From positions 1 through 61,341 of the forward strand of contig NZ_CAJRAY010000036.1 in assembly GCF_907165215.1 (NCBI RefSeq): a DNA stretch of 61,341 nt. Reading direction: 5' to 3'. Positions within the stretch are counted from its first letter, which is position 1. Every line of letters starts with the position of its first letter. The position numbers were made by a program, and so were the translations under genes. The notes beneath the pieces are model-generated. The model saw only the letters and a program-made list of their open reading frames with translations, ran no database searches and was not told where the DNA came from. Below, piece by piece: positions 32,892 to 42,197 of the stretch. Source of the DNA: Thermobacillus xylanilyticus. Lineage in GTDB: Bacteria > Bacillota > Bacilli > Paenibacillales > Paenibacillaceae.

Positions 32892-34370
32892 TTATCCTTC
32901 CGATCTGCCGCCCGGATTCGAACCCGAGCCGAGCCGGTTCGTCAGCCCTTTGATCAGCCCTTCGACGTCGATGCCCGAGACGTCCTTGAGCATCTGCGGC
33001 GCCGTCGCCATGAGCGACGTGACGTAGTTGCTGACACGCGCGGCGCCTTCGCCGTGGCCGGTGTCGACGACGGTCAGCTTGTCGATGCTCCGGATCGGCT
33101 CCGCCACCTTCGACGCCAGCTCCGGCAGCATCTTGACGATGATGTCCAGCACGGCCGCTTCGCCGAATTTCTCGAACGCTTCGGCCAGCTTCTCCTTCGC
33201 CTCCGCTTCGGCGAGACCGCGCAGCCGGATGACTTCGGCTTCCGCGGAGCCGCGGGCGCGCTCGGCTTCCGCCTCGGCGAGGCCGGCGAGCCGCTTCTGC
33301 TCCGCTTGCGCCTTTGCTTCCGCTTCGATGCGGAATTGCATCGCTTCGGCCTCGCGGATGCGTCTTGCCTTCTCCGCTTCCGCCGCCTGTTCGATCGCGT
33401 ACCGGTCGGCGTCCGCCTTCTTCTTCACTTCCGCGTCATACTGCTTCTCGCGGCGCAGAATTTCCTTCTCTTCGAGATCGATCTCGCGCTCCTTGCGCAC
33501 CAGCTCGACTTTCATCTGCTCTTCGACGACGCTCTGCTTCGCGCGCGCTTCCTGGATGGCGTACGCCTGGTCGGCTTCCGCCCGCGCCATGTCCTGCTCT
33601 TTCTTGAACGCGGCGACCTTCAGTTCCTTCTCCTTCGTCGCCTCGGCGATGTTCGTGTCGCGCAGCAGTTCCGCCTTCATGCCCTCTTCTTCGGCCCGCG
33701 CCTTCTGGATGCGCGCGTCGCGGATCGCTTCCGCCTCCGCGATCTCGGCGTCCCGCTTCACCATCGCAATGCGCGGCTTACCGAGCGCTTCGAGGTAACC
33801 ATGCTTGTCGCGCACGTCCTTGATCGTGAACGAGACGATCTGCAGCCCCATTTTCTTCAGGTCCTTCGCCGCCACGCCCTGCACTTCCTGGGCGAACTTG
33901 TCGCGGTTCCGGTACACTTCCTCGACCGTCATCGAGCCGAGGATGGCGCGCAGATGGCCTTCCAGCACTTCCTGCGCCTCGCCCTTCAGCGCTTCGATCG
34001 GCTTGCCCATGAACTGCTCGGCAGCGGTCGAGATATCTTCGATCGAACCGCCGATCTTGATGATCGCCACGCCGTCGGCGAGCACCGGAACCCCTTGCTC
34101 GGTGTACACTTCCGGCGTCGACACGTCCAGCTTGTGCGACAGCAGGGAGATGAATTCGGCCTTCTGGAAGATCGGCAGGATGAACGCGCCGCCTCCGCGG
34201 ACGATCTTGATCTTGCGGCCGCTTTCGTCAATCACCGTATTGCGGTTGCCGAGGAACGAGCCGGTGACGATCATCGCTTCATCGGGACCGACCGTCTTGT
34301 AGCGCGCCCAGAACGCCAGGCCAAGCAAGACCAGTACGACGATAACAATAATCGGAATCCATTCGATCAT
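32892..34370 (-). CDS. floT: Flotillin-like membrane-scaffold protein FloT
   Basis: FloT organises ordered membrane microdomains. The 492-residue protein has an N-terminal membrane hairpin (IPIIVIVVLVLLGLAFW), an SPFH/PHB domain (about 30-220, with VGPDEAMIVTG and TEQGVPVLADGVAIIKIGG) and a long Glu/Ala-rich coiled coil (EAEAIRDARIQKARAEEEG and similar repeats, about 220-430). The C terminus is Gly/Ser-rich. It follows the NfeD-like gene with a 3-bp gap, the yuaF-floT arrangement of Bacillus. Confidence 0.95.
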   Translation of the reverse strand: MIEWIPIIVIVVLVLLGLAFWARYKTVGPDEAMIVTGSFLGNRNTVIDESGRKIKIVRGGGAFILPIFQKAEFISLLSHKLDVSTPEVYTEQGVPVLADGVAIIKIGGSIEDISTAAEQFMGKPIEALKGEAQEVLEGHLRAILGSMTVEEVYRNRDKFAQEVQGVAAKDLKKMGLQIVSFTIKDVRDKHGYLEALGKPRIAMVKRDAEIAEAEAIRDARIQKARAEEEGMKAELLRDTNIAEATKEKELKVAAFKKEQDMARAEADQAYAIQEARAKQSVVEEQMKVELVRKEREIDLEEKEILRREKQYDAEVKKKADADRYAIEQAAEAEKARRIREAEAMQFRIEAEAKAQAEQKRLAGLAEAEAERARGSAEAEVIRLRGLAEAEAKEKLAEAFEKFGEAAVLDIIVKMLPELASKVAEPIRSIDKLTVVDTGHGEGAARVSNYVTSLMATAPQMLKDVSGIDVEGLIKGLTNRLGSGSNPGGRSEG

Positions 34371-34373
34371 AGA

Positions 34374-34934
34374 CTATCTCCTCTCATCCAGAATATTGCT
34401 TGAAAAATCGGAATCCAGCTTGGAGACGTACAGCGTGCCGTCCCGCACCTCGACGACGACGACCTGTGCGCCGGCCTCCACCGGCACGCCGTCGAAGCTC
34501 GCGGCCATCCGGTTCGTCACCCCGGCCGCTCCCATCCGGAGCATCACCTCCCCGTAGCCGTCGGCGGGAATCGGAACGAGCACTTCGGCCAGCTTGCCCG
34601 GCATTTCCTCCATCGAGTAGCCCGTGGAACTTTCCGTCGCCCGCATCGGCCGGACATAGAAGAAATAGACGCCCGCTCCGATGACGACGGCGGCCAGCAG
34701 CGCGAAGGCGACAACCCCCCACACGGCAAGGTCCGTATAATGGCCGAGCATGAGCCCGGCGCCGCCGAACACGGTGATTCCGCCGACGACCGTCATCGGA
34801 TGGAGCCAGTCCAGCCCGTCGGGCAGGAAGTCCAGCAATCCGTCCAGCGCATCGCCCAAAATATCGCCGAACACGATGGTGACGACGGAATAGACGATAC
34901 CGCCGATCAGACATGCCCAGAACAGCGCTTCCAT
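34374..34934 (-). CDS. yuaF: NfeD-like membrane protein YuaF
   Basis: A 186-residue partner of FloT. It has three to four membrane segments in the first 110 residues and a C-terminal OB-fold (about 125-180: GEVMLRMGAAGVTNRMAASFDG and VVVVEVRDGTLYVSKLD) that faces the cytoplasm. Together with floT it is involved in membrane organisation and stress. GGAGGGG-like sequence precedes the ATG. First gene of the pair. Confidence 0.9.
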   Translation of the reverse strand: MEALFWACLIGGIVYSVVTIVFGDILGDALDGLLDFLPDGLDWLHPMTVVGGITVFGGAGLMLGHYTDLAVWGVVAFALLAAVVIGAGVYFFYVRPMRATESSTGYSMEEMPGKLAEVLVPIPADGYGEVMLRMGAAGVTNRMAASFDGVPVEAGAQVVVVEVRDGTLYVSKLDSDFSSNILDERR

Positions 34935-35147
34935 TCACACCCCTCCCCTGCTTTGCCGATTCCGTGATTCCAATAGAATATACGAACATTACTCCCTAAA
35001 GTTCCAACGAATGTTAAGGTTTGTCTGCAAAATGCAGCAGCCTGACAGTACTATTGATTTTTGGTCTCAACTCCCGATAGAATAGAGCTGACCGAAAGTA
35101 AAAACGTTTGCACAATTATGCGATTTTGTGAAAGCCGGTGAAAATGC

Positions 35148-36017
35148 GTGGAGGCCTACAAGGAGAAAGTCGAATACGAAAATCCGCTGTTGTCGCTCAA
35201 AATTTTTCGCCCGCAGCGTTACGACGACGTTTTTATCAGCTGGCATTATCATCGGGAAGTCGAACTGCTGCTGGTGGTCGGCGGCGAGCTGCACGTGCTG
35301 ATCGAAGACGAGCAGCACCATATCGGCCCCGGCGGCATCGTTCTGATCGGCTCGAACCAGCTCCACTGCGACCGGGCCGTGACGCGGGAACTGGACTATT
35401 ATGTCCTGCAGTTTGACCTGGACAAATTTTTCGACCCGAGCACGATGCCCTACCTCCGCTATTTCAACGAGACGCAGCATCCGCTCAGCCGGCTGAACTA
35501 TATTTTCCGGGAACAGCCCGAAGTGCGCGCCGAAATTGCCGAATGCGTCACGCGCATCTTCGACGAGGCCGCCGCCAAGTCGATCGGCTATGAACTGGCC
35601 GTGAACATTCTGCTGAAACGCATCCTGCTGCTCTTGCTGCGCAACGACAACCGCCGCATGCTCGAGGAGCTCGACAGCTTCGACCTGCAGCGGCTCAAGC
35701 CGGTTTTCGATTACGTTGAAGCGAATCTGACCGGCCGCATCCAGGTGGACCGCGTCTGCAAGCTCGCCAACATGAGCTACTATTATTTCGTGAAATTTTT
35801 CAAGAAGACGGTGGGGCTTTCCTTCACGGAATACGTCAATTTCCGGAAGATCAAGTGGGCGGAGCGGATTCTCCTGACGGAAGACCGCAGCATATCGGAA
35901 ATCGGGGAAATGATCGGCATTCCGAACATGGCGCATTTCTACAAAATGTTCAAGAAATACAACGACTGCTCGCCGAAAGCGTACCAGAAGCGGATGCTGT
36001 CCTGGAGCCGGAAGTGA
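35148..36017 (+). CDS. AraC-family transcriptional regulator with cupin domain
   Basis: A 289-residue regulator. The N-terminal cupin (about residues 15-105: YHREVELLLVVGGELHVLIE, IGPGGIVLIGSNQLH) is a ligand-binding module; the C-terminal part has two AraC helix-turn-helix motifs (VDRVCKLANMSYYYFVKFFK and ISEIGEMIGIPNMAHFYKMF). Such proteins mostly control sugar-use genes in Paenibacillus. Start at a GTG; the ribosome-binding site (GGTGA) is weak. There is no obvious target gene next to it: the neighbours are yuaF (divergent) and phoP (convergent). Confidence 0.88.
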   Translation: MEAYKEKVEYENPLLSLKIFRPQRYDDVFISWHYHREVELLLVVGGELHVLIEDEQHHIGPGGIVLIGSNQLHCDRAVTRELDYYVLQFDLDKFFDPSTMPYLRYFNETQHPLSRLNYIFREQPEVRAEIAECVTRIFDEAAAKSIGYELAVNILLKRILLLLLRNDNRRMLEELDSFDLQRLKPVFDYVEANLTGRIQVDRVCKLANMSYYYFVKFFKKTVGLSFTEYVNFRKIKWAERILLTEDRSISEIGEMIGIPNMAHFYKMFKKYNDCSPKAYQKRMLSWSRK

Positions 36018-36032
36018 AAGGGAGGCGGATGG

Positions 36033-36749
36033 TCAGTGTTTTACCCCCTCCCTCCGGGGCAGCACGAGCTTGTAGCCGACGCCGCGGATCGATTCGATCT
36101 GCACCGACTGGGGGCTCAGCTCCAGCTTTTTGCGCAGGGAGCTGACGTGCACATCGACCGTCCGCTGCCCGCCGATATAGTCGAACCCCCAGACGACGTT
36201 CATCAGATCGTCCCGCGTCACGACGACGCCCGGACGCTGCACGAGATAGAGCAGCACCTCGAACTCCTTGGGTCTCAGCGCTACCGGCTCGCCGCCCGCG
36301 GTCACCTCGTACTTGTCCGGATAGATGGCAAGGTCCCCCACCCGGATGACGTTCTCTTCCGCGGCCGGCGCCGCCTCGCCGCTGCGCGACCGGCGCAGCA
36401 CCGCCGCGACGCGCGCCAGCAGCTCCGCGACGCCGAACGGCTTCGTCATGTAGTCGTCCGCCCCGTGCCGCAATCCCTGCACCACTTCATCCTCCGCATT
36501 GCGCGCCGTCAGAATGATGACCGGCGTGCGGACGCCGTGCTGTCTGAGCTTCGTGAGAATTTCGAAGCCGTTCATGCCGGGCAGCATGATGTCCAGCAGA
36601 ATGAGGTCGAACGACTGCCGCAGCGCGGCCTGCAGCCCGTCGCTGCCGTGGCCCTCGACCGTCGTCTCGTATCCTTCCTGCATCAGATTGTACGACAGGA
36701 GACGCGCCAGCGTCGGCTCGTCCTCGATGACCAGAATGCGTTCTGCCAT
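36033..36749 (-). CDS. phoP: Phosphate response regulator PhoP
   Basis: An OmpR-family response regulator, 238 residues. The receiver domain has the acidic pair EDE at residues 9-11, phosphorylation site in LILLDIMLPGMNG and the conserved Lys in TKPF; the C-terminal winged helix includes LRPKEFEVLLYLVQRPGVVVTRDDLMNVVWG and TVDVHVSSLRKKLE. It forms a two-component pair with phoR, 67 bp away. The start is chosen at the ATG after GGGGG; an in-frame ATG nine codons upstream is possible. The pst Pho box is the most likely target within this window. Confidence 0.93.
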   Translation of the reverse strand: MAERILVIEDEPTLARLLSYNLMQEGYETTVEGHGSDGLQAALRQSFDLILLDIMLPGMNGFEILTKLRQHGVRTPVIILTARNAEDEVVQGLRHGADDYMTKPFGVAELLARVAAVLRRSRSGEAAPAAEENVIRVGDLAIYPDKYEVTAGGEPVALRPKEFEVLLYLVQRPGVVVTRDDLMNVVWGFDYIGGQRTVDVHVSSLRKKLELSPQSVQIESIRGVGYKLVLPRREGVKH

Positions 36750-36816
36750 GGGCAACCCCCGAATGAGTGGGATCATCAACTCTACTATACCATGACCTGT
36801 CCGGCGAAGTGTTAAG

Positions 36817-38649
36817 CTATTGTAAAAAGAGTCCCGCGTCGCCTGCACTTTCCTGCAGCACCGGCAGTTCGATCGTGAACGTCGTGCCGACGCCGACCGT
36901 GCTCTCGACGGCAATCGACCCCCGGTGAAGCTCGACGAGATGCTTCACGATGGACAGGCCGAGTCCGGTGCCGCCCGAACTGCGGGAGCGCGCCTTGTCC
37001 ACCCGGTAGAACCGCTCGAAGATGCGCGGCAAATCTTTCTTCGGGATGCCGATGCCGTTGTCGGAGATGCGGATGCGGATCGCATCGTAGTCATCTTCCT
37101 CCGCGATCTGCCCGTCTCCGGATGCGACCGGTTCAACCTGGATCCGAACGCGGCCGCCTTCGGGCGTGTAATTGATCGCATTCGACAGCACATTCACGAC
37201 GATCTGGCGCAGACGGTCCTCATCCGCCTCGACGTACAGTTCGTCCCCGACCTCCGTCTCGATCCGGATGTTCTTCCGCTCCGCTTCCTTCGCGAGCAGC
37301 TCGACCGTCTTCCCGATGAACGGCCCGAGCTCGACCGGCGAGAACAGGAGCGGCGCGCGCCGCGACTCGATCTTCGACAGTTCGAGGATGTCGTTCACGA
37401 GCCGGTTCAGCCGGTCGCTCTCGTCATGGATAATCTTGAGAAACGCGCGCTGCGTCTCCGGATCGCCGCCGGCGCCGCCGAGCAGCGTTTCGGCGAAACC
37501 TTTCACCGCGGCGATCGGCGTCTTCAGTTCGTGCGAGACATTGGCGACGAATTCGCTCCGCATCCGCTCGAGCCGCCGGATGGCGGTCACGTCCTGCAGC
37601 ACGAGCAGCAGCCCGCCGGAATCGTCCCGGCCCTCGATCGGCACGAGATTGATCTCGATCTGCCGCTCTTCGGGGTAGTAGAACGTCAGCTCGTCGCGGA
37701 GATGTTCCCGCCGTTCCAGCGCATCCCCGATCAGTCGCACCAGTTCGTACTGCTGCCGGGCTTCCGTATATTGGCGCCCAAGCAGCTCGTGAGCCGGCAT
37801 GCCGAGCAGCTCCTCGGCCATCCGGTTGAGCAGCAGGATGACGCCGGCGCGATTGATCATAACGATGCCGCTCGTCATGTTGTCGAGCACGCTCTCGAGC
37901 TGGCTCTCCTTCTGCCGGATGCGCACCATCTGCTGCTGCAGGCTTTCGGCCATCGCGTTCACCGCGCGTCCGAGCTCGCCGATCTCGCCGCGCGGGTCCA
38001 CCTCGACTCTGGCTTCGTAATCCATGTTGCGGATGCGCTGCGCCGCGCGGGTGACCGCTTCCAGCGGCTTCGTCATGCCGCGGGCGATCCGCCAGCTCGC
38101 CGCCGCCGCGACCGCGAGGAGCAGCAACAGCCCGGTGATGAGCCCGAACCAGAGCCGGCGGATGCCTTGCTCGATTTCGCTGACATCGAGCGCGAGACGG
38201 ATGAATCCGTCCGCATCCCCCGCCTCCCGCTTCACGGCGACATACATCATGTTGTGATGCGTCGTATCGCTGCGCCGAACATCGTAGCCGACACCCTTCC
38301 GCTGCGCCTCGGCCACTTCCGGCCGGTCCAGATGGTTGTCCATCGACGCCGGATCGTGATCCGAATCGCCGAGCACCGTGCCGTCGCCGGCGATGAACGT
38401 GACGCGGGCGCCGGTGATCGACCGGTAATGCCGCGCCCGCTCCGTGAAACGGGCGTAAGCGTCCGTACCGGCCGCCGGGTGCCAGTCGACGGCATCCTCG
38501 ATCAGTCCGATCTCGCGGACCAGATTGTCCCGCAAGGCATCATAATGGCTCCGTTCGAACGTGACGGCCATGTAGATCCCCGCGGCTGCCACCGCCATTC
38601 CGACCAGGCCGATCATCACCGCCGCAAGCCGCGAACGGAAACTGTTCAT
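36817..38649 (-). CDS. phoR: Phosphate sensor histidine kinase PhoR
   Basis: A 610-residue membrane kinase. It has two membrane segments (about 10-30 and 175-195) around an extracytoplasmic domain, a HAMP region, a PAS domain (MTSGIVMINRAGVILLLNRMAEELLG) and a kinase core with the phospho-acceptor in FVANVSHELKTPIAAVKGF, N box VNVLSNAINYTPEGG, G1 ISDNGIGI and G2 GGTGLGLSIVKHL. GGAGG lies 9 nt before the ATG; a longer upstream frame lies within the neighbouring transporter gene and is not used. Located 19 bp downstream of the BASS transporter gene. Confidence 0.93.
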   Translation of the reverse strand: MNSFRSRLAAVMIGLVGMAVAAAGIYMAVTFERSHYDALRDNLVREIGLIEDAVDWHPAAGTDAYARFTERARHYRSITGARVTFIAGDGTVLGDSDHDPASMDNHLDRPEVAEAQRKGVGYDVRRSDTTHHNMMYVAVKREAGDADGFIRLALDVSEIEQGIRRLWFGLITGLLLLLAVAAAASWRIARGMTKPLEAVTRAAQRIRNMDYEARVEVDPRGEIGELGRAVNAMAESLQQQMVRIRQKESQLESVLDNMTSGIVMINRAGVILLLNRMAEELLGMPAHELLGRQYTEARQQYELVRLIGDALERREHLRDELTFYYPEERQIEINLVPIEGRDDSGGLLLVLQDVTAIRRLERMRSEFVANVSHELKTPIAAVKGFAETLLGGAGGDPETQRAFLKIIHDESDRLNRLVNDILELSKIESRRAPLLFSPVELGPFIGKTVELLAKEAERKNIRIETEVGDELYVEADEDRLRQIVVNVLSNAINYTPEGGRVRIQVEPVASGDGQIAEEDDYDAIRIRISDNGIGIPKKDLPRIFERFYRVDKARSRSSGGTGLGLSIVKHLVELHRGSIAVESTVGVGTTFTIELPVLQESAGDAGLFLQ

Positions 38650-38668
38650 CCTCTTCCCCCTCCGCGGT

Positions 38669-39679
38669 TCAGCCTTTCCGCTCCATCGTAACCTCGCCGG
38701 GCGCCTTTCGGCCAGCCCCCCGCTCGTAAATTTTCCTGAGAAGACTTCGGAACAGCGCGGCTCCCGGCTGCTGAATGAGAATGGACAGCACAACCGGCAC
38801 GGCGGCCTCCGGACGGAAATAGCCGAGACCGATGACGATGCCGAGCGACACATTGCGGATGCCGCAGCCGAACGCCAGCGTCGTCGTCATCTCCGCGCAA
38901 CGCCACGGAAGCGCGGCGGCGTATCCCGCGGCGTAACCGATCGCGACGAGCAAGACGACCGCCGGCAGAAGCGCGGGAATGGCGCCGCCGAGCGCATGGA
39001 CATGCGGTCCGATCGCCGCCGCGTTCAGGACAATGACCGCAAGGAACGCCAGCTTCGAGAGGAAGCCTGCGGCGGGCTGCAGGACGGCGGCCGCCCTGCC
39101 CCGCGACACCTCGTTCAGCGCGATGCCCGCCGCCGTCGGCAGGACAACGATGAGCAGCAGGTCCAGCATGATGCCGCGCGTGTCCATCTCGATCGCGGCG
39201 CCGAACATCAGGTCGAGGCCGAGCGGCACGATGAGCGGGCTGAGCAGCGAGCTGACGGTGACGAGCGCGGTGATCAGCGCAGGCAGGCCGCCCGACACGC
39301 CGACCCACATGAGCGATGAGATGCCGAGCGGAATGAGCATGAGCAGCACGAAACCGACGACATACGGCGACTCCGCGCCGAACAGCGCGCTCCCGGCTCC
39401 CCATGCCGCCAGCGGCATGAGAATATGGGCCGCGGCGAGCACCGCCAGCATCGGCAGCGGGCGTGTGAACGCCAGCTTCACCTCTTGCGCGCGGATGCCC
39501 AGGCCCATCGCGAACGTGATGTACGCGAACAGCCAAGGCACGAGCGGCACGCCGCCGATCAGCGCGTCCGAGCACAAGAACCCCAGGAGCAGTGCTCCCG
39601 GGGTCAGCAGCGACATCCGGCGGTCATACCACCGGTTGAATGCGGATGCGAATGATGGGTAAGTTCTCGTGGGAATCAC
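38669..39679 (-). CDS. Bile acid:sodium symporter (BASS) family transporter
   Basis: A 336-residue membrane protein with about ten hydrophobic segments. The BASS signature is visible in FGCGIRNVSLGIVIGLGYF and the paired half around LMLIPLGISSLMWVGVSGG. The substrate of bacterial BASS proteins is usually an organic anion (for example pantoate, keto acids), and cannot be specified. The start is uncertain: a GTG at 39679 gives the longest form; an ATG 21 codons inside (39616) is the alternative. It may be cotranscribed with phoRP. Confidence 0.85.
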   Translation of the reverse strand: MIPTRTYPSFASAFNRWYDRRMSLLTPGALLLGFLCSDALIGGVPLVPWLFAYITFAMGLGIRAQEVKLAFTRPLPMLAVLAAAHILMPLAAWGAGSALFGAESPYVVGFVLLMLIPLGISSLMWVGVSGGLPALITALVTVSSLLSPLIVPLGLDLMFGAAIEMDTRGIMLDLLLIVVLPTAAGIALNEVSRGRAAAVLQPAAGFLSKLAFLAVIVLNAAAIGPHVHALGGAIPALLPAVVLLVAIGYAAGYAAALPWRCAEMTTTLAFGCGIRNVSLGIVIGLGYFRPEAAVPVVLSILIQQPGAALFRSLLRKIYERGAGRKAPGEVTMERKG

Positions 39680-39708
39680 GCTTTCTTGCGTCCGGTTGCC
39701 TTCTTTGG

Positions 39709-41253
39709 TTACTTGAAGACCGGTTCTTTGAACTGTTCAAGCTTCGCGAGCGAATCGTGCTCGACATCGGCGTGCAGGCTGTTGCCGTGGGCGTCCATCG
39801 TGACGATCGCCGCGAACCCTTCGGTCTCCAGATGCCACATGGCCTCCGGAATGCCGAACTCGAGGAAATGCACGCCGTTGACGCGCTTGATGCACTCGGC
39901 ATAATACTGCGCCGCACCGCCGATCGCGTTCAGATAGACGGCGCCGTGCTCCTTGAGCGCCGCCAGCGTCTTCTTGCCCATGCCGCCCTTGCCGATGACG
40001 GCGCGGACGCCGAACTTCTTGATGATGTCGCCCTGATACGGCTCCTCGCGCGCGCTCGTCGTCGGACCGGCGGCTTTGACATGCCATTCGCCCTGCTCGT
40101 CCTTCAGCATGACCGGACCGCAGTGGTAGATGACCGCGCCGTTCAGATCAACCGGCGAATCATGGTCAACCAGATATTTGTGCAGCGCGTCGCGGCCGGT
40201 ATGAATTTCGCCGTCGAGGATGACGATGTCGCCGACGCGCAGATTCCGCACCTGCTCCTCCGTCAGCGGCGTCTTCAGCCGCACTTCGCGGCGCTGTTCC
40301 GTCTCCGCGGGCTGCGCGGCCGCCTCCGGCTCTTCTTCCATCGACACTTCGTCGCCGCGCGGATACAGCCATTCCTTGATTTCGCCGTTTCCGGCGTCGA
40401 TCAGCACGCCCTGGCGGCGGAACGCCCAGCAGTTATAGGCGACGGAGACGAAGAAGCTTGCCGGCAGCCGGTTGATGGCGCCGATCTTGCAGCCGAGCAG
40501 CGTCACGTTGCCGCCGAAGCCCATCGTGCCGATGCCGAGCTTGTTCGCGGCGTCCATGATGTATTCTTCAAGCTGCCGCAGCTCCGGAACCGGGTTCACG
40601 TCGTCGACGCGGCGGAACAGCTGCTGCTTCGCCAGCTCGTAGCCGGTCGTCCGGTCACCGCCGATGCCGACGCCGATGAATCCGGCGCTGCACCCTTGCC
40701 CTTGCGCCTGATAGACGGCGTGCAGAATGCATTTGCGGATGCCGTCCAGGTCGCGGCCGGCCTTGCCCAGCCCTTCCAGCTCGGCGGGCAGGCTGTACTG
40801 GATGTTCTTGTTCTCGCAGCCGCCGCCTTTCAGGATGAGCCGGACTTCGATCTCGTCCCGTTCCCATTGCTCGAAATGGATGACCGGCGTCCCCGGGCCG
40901 AGGTTGTCCCCCGAATTGGCGCCCGTCAGCGAATCGACGGAGTTCGTGCGCAGCTTGCCGTCCTTCGTCGCGCGCGCGATCGCGCTGCGGATCTTCTCCT
41001 TCATGACGATCTGGTTCGCGCCGACCGGCACGTGCAGGACGAACGTCGGCATGCCGGTGTCCTGGCAGATCGGCGACACGTTGCACTCCGCCATCTGGAT
41101 GTTGGACGCGATCGTGCTGAGCGACAGCCCCGCCCGCGTCGCGCGGTCCTCCGCTTCCTGCGCCGCCTTGATCGCCCGGCGCACGTCGCCCGGCAGATTG
41201 GTCGACGTCTCGACGATCAGCCGGTATATGCTCTCTTCAAATTGTTCGATCAT
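39709..41253 (-). CDS. Class I fumarate hydratase, fused alpha and beta parts
   Basis: A 514-residue iron-sulfur fumarase that hydrates fumarate to L-malate. Cluster cysteines lie in CNVSPICQDTG, GCSAGFIGVGIGG and NVTLLGCKIG. The N-terminal alpha part (about 1-290) is joined to the beta part (about 340-510: DIVILDGEIHTGRDALHKYL, AVIGKGGMGKKTL) by a charged linker. Such enzymes are oxygen-sensitive. ATG start. It stands alone on the minus strand, upstream of the BASS transporter gene; with an organic-anion transporter next to it a link to dicarboxylate metabolism is possible. Confidence 0.93.
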   Translation of the reverse strand: MIEQFEESIYRLIVETSTNLPGDVRRAIKAAQEAEDRATRAGLSLSTIASNIQMAECNVSPICQDTGMPTFVLHVPVGANQIVMKEKIRSAIARATKDGKLRTNSVDSLTGANSGDNLGPGTPVIHFEQWERDEIEVRLILKGGGCENKNIQYSLPAELEGLGKAGRDLDGIRKCILHAVYQAQGQGCSAGFIGVGIGGDRTTGYELAKQQLFRRVDDVNPVPELRQLEEYIMDAANKLGIGTMGFGGNVTLLGCKIGAINRLPASFFVSVAYNCWAFRRQGVLIDAGNGEIKEWLYPRGDEVSMEEEPEAAAQPAETEQRREVRLKTPLTEEQVRNLRVGDIVILDGEIHTGRDALHKYLVDHDSPVDLNGAVIYHCGPVMLKDEQGEWHVKAAGPTTSAREEPYQGDIIKKFGVRAVIGKGGMGKKTLAALKEHGAVYLNAIGGAAQYYAECIKRVNGVHFLEFGIPEAMWHLETEGFAAIVTMDAHGNSLHADVEHDSLAKLEQFKEPVFK

Positions 41254-41436
41254 GTACAGCCGGCTCCTCTCTGATCTATGCTCTCCTTCTTATCATACCA
41301 CATTTGCGCGCATGGGAGTGAAGTCCGGATGCACAGACCTGCATCAGCCCAGGAACGAAGTATGGTAGAATAGAGACAGTTGTCGTCAGCTTCATCGGAT
41401 CGTCGAAGTCGGAGATAAGAAAGGAAGTCAGCGCAA

Positions 41437-42117
41437 GTGGAGAGTCATTTTCTGGCGTACCTGTACCGTCTGCGCCATATCGAGCGCTGGAGCCTCATGC
41501 GCAACACGACGCGCGAGAACGTCGCGGAACATTCCTATCATGTCGCGCTGCTGGCGCATCTGCTGTGCGAGATCGGCAACCGCGTCTTCGGCAGGCAACT
41601 GAACGCGGACCGCGCGGCGGCGATGGCGCTGTTCCACGACGCGACCGAAGTGTTCACGGGCGACATCCCGACGCCGGTCAAGCATCACAATCCGCGCATG
41701 CTCGACAGCTTCCGCGAGATCGAGGCGCTGGCCGCGGAACGGCTCGCCGCCATGGTGCCCGAGCCGCTCAAGGAAGCGTACGCGCCGCTCCTGACGGGCA
41801 AGACGTGGCAGCGGAACGGAGCCGGCGACAGCGGCGAAACAAATAAAGCACAGGACGGGGACCGAAACGAATCCGTCACAAGGAGCACCGGCGATTCCGA
41901 CGCGGAACTCCGCAAATATTTGAAAGCCGCCGATCTCCTGGACGCCTATCTGAAATGCACGGTCGAGCTGGCCTCCGGCAACCGGGAATTCGCGGTCGCC
42001 TTCCGCCAGATCAAAGCTTCGCTCGACCGGCTGGCGCTGCCCGAGGCGGAATGGTTCCTCGAGCGCTTCGCGCCAAGCTTCAGCAAGACGCTGGACGAGC
42101 TGTCCGGCGAGACGTGA
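41437..42117 (+). CDS. HD-domain 5'-nucleotidase (YfbR-like)
   Basis: A 226-residue HD phosphohydrolase related to YfbR, which dephosphorylates deoxyribonucleoside 5'-monophosphates. Metal-binding residues lie in VAEHSYHVALLAHLL and in ALFHDATEVFTGDIPTPVKH. An insertion of about 35 polar residues (GAGDSGETNKAQDGDRNE region, about 125-155) is not typical of the family. Start at a GTG with AAAGGAAG 11 nt before it. Confidence 0.87.
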   Translation: MESHFLAYLYRLRHIERWSLMRNTTRENVAEHSYHVALLAHLLCEIGNRVFGRQLNADRAAAMALFHDATEVFTGDIPTPVKHHNPRMLDSFREIEALAAERLAAMVPEPLKEAYAPLLTGKTWQRNGAGDSGETNKAQDGDRNESVTRSTGDSDAELRKYLKAADLLDAYLKCTVELASGNREFAVAFRQIKASLDRLALPEAEWFLERFAPSFSKTLDELSGET

Positions 42118-42197
42118 GGCGCACCCCGCATCCGTTGAAATGCATGAAATTCGGCCCCGCAGCGCCTGCCTGGCCGCCTCGGGGCCGGCCGCTTCCG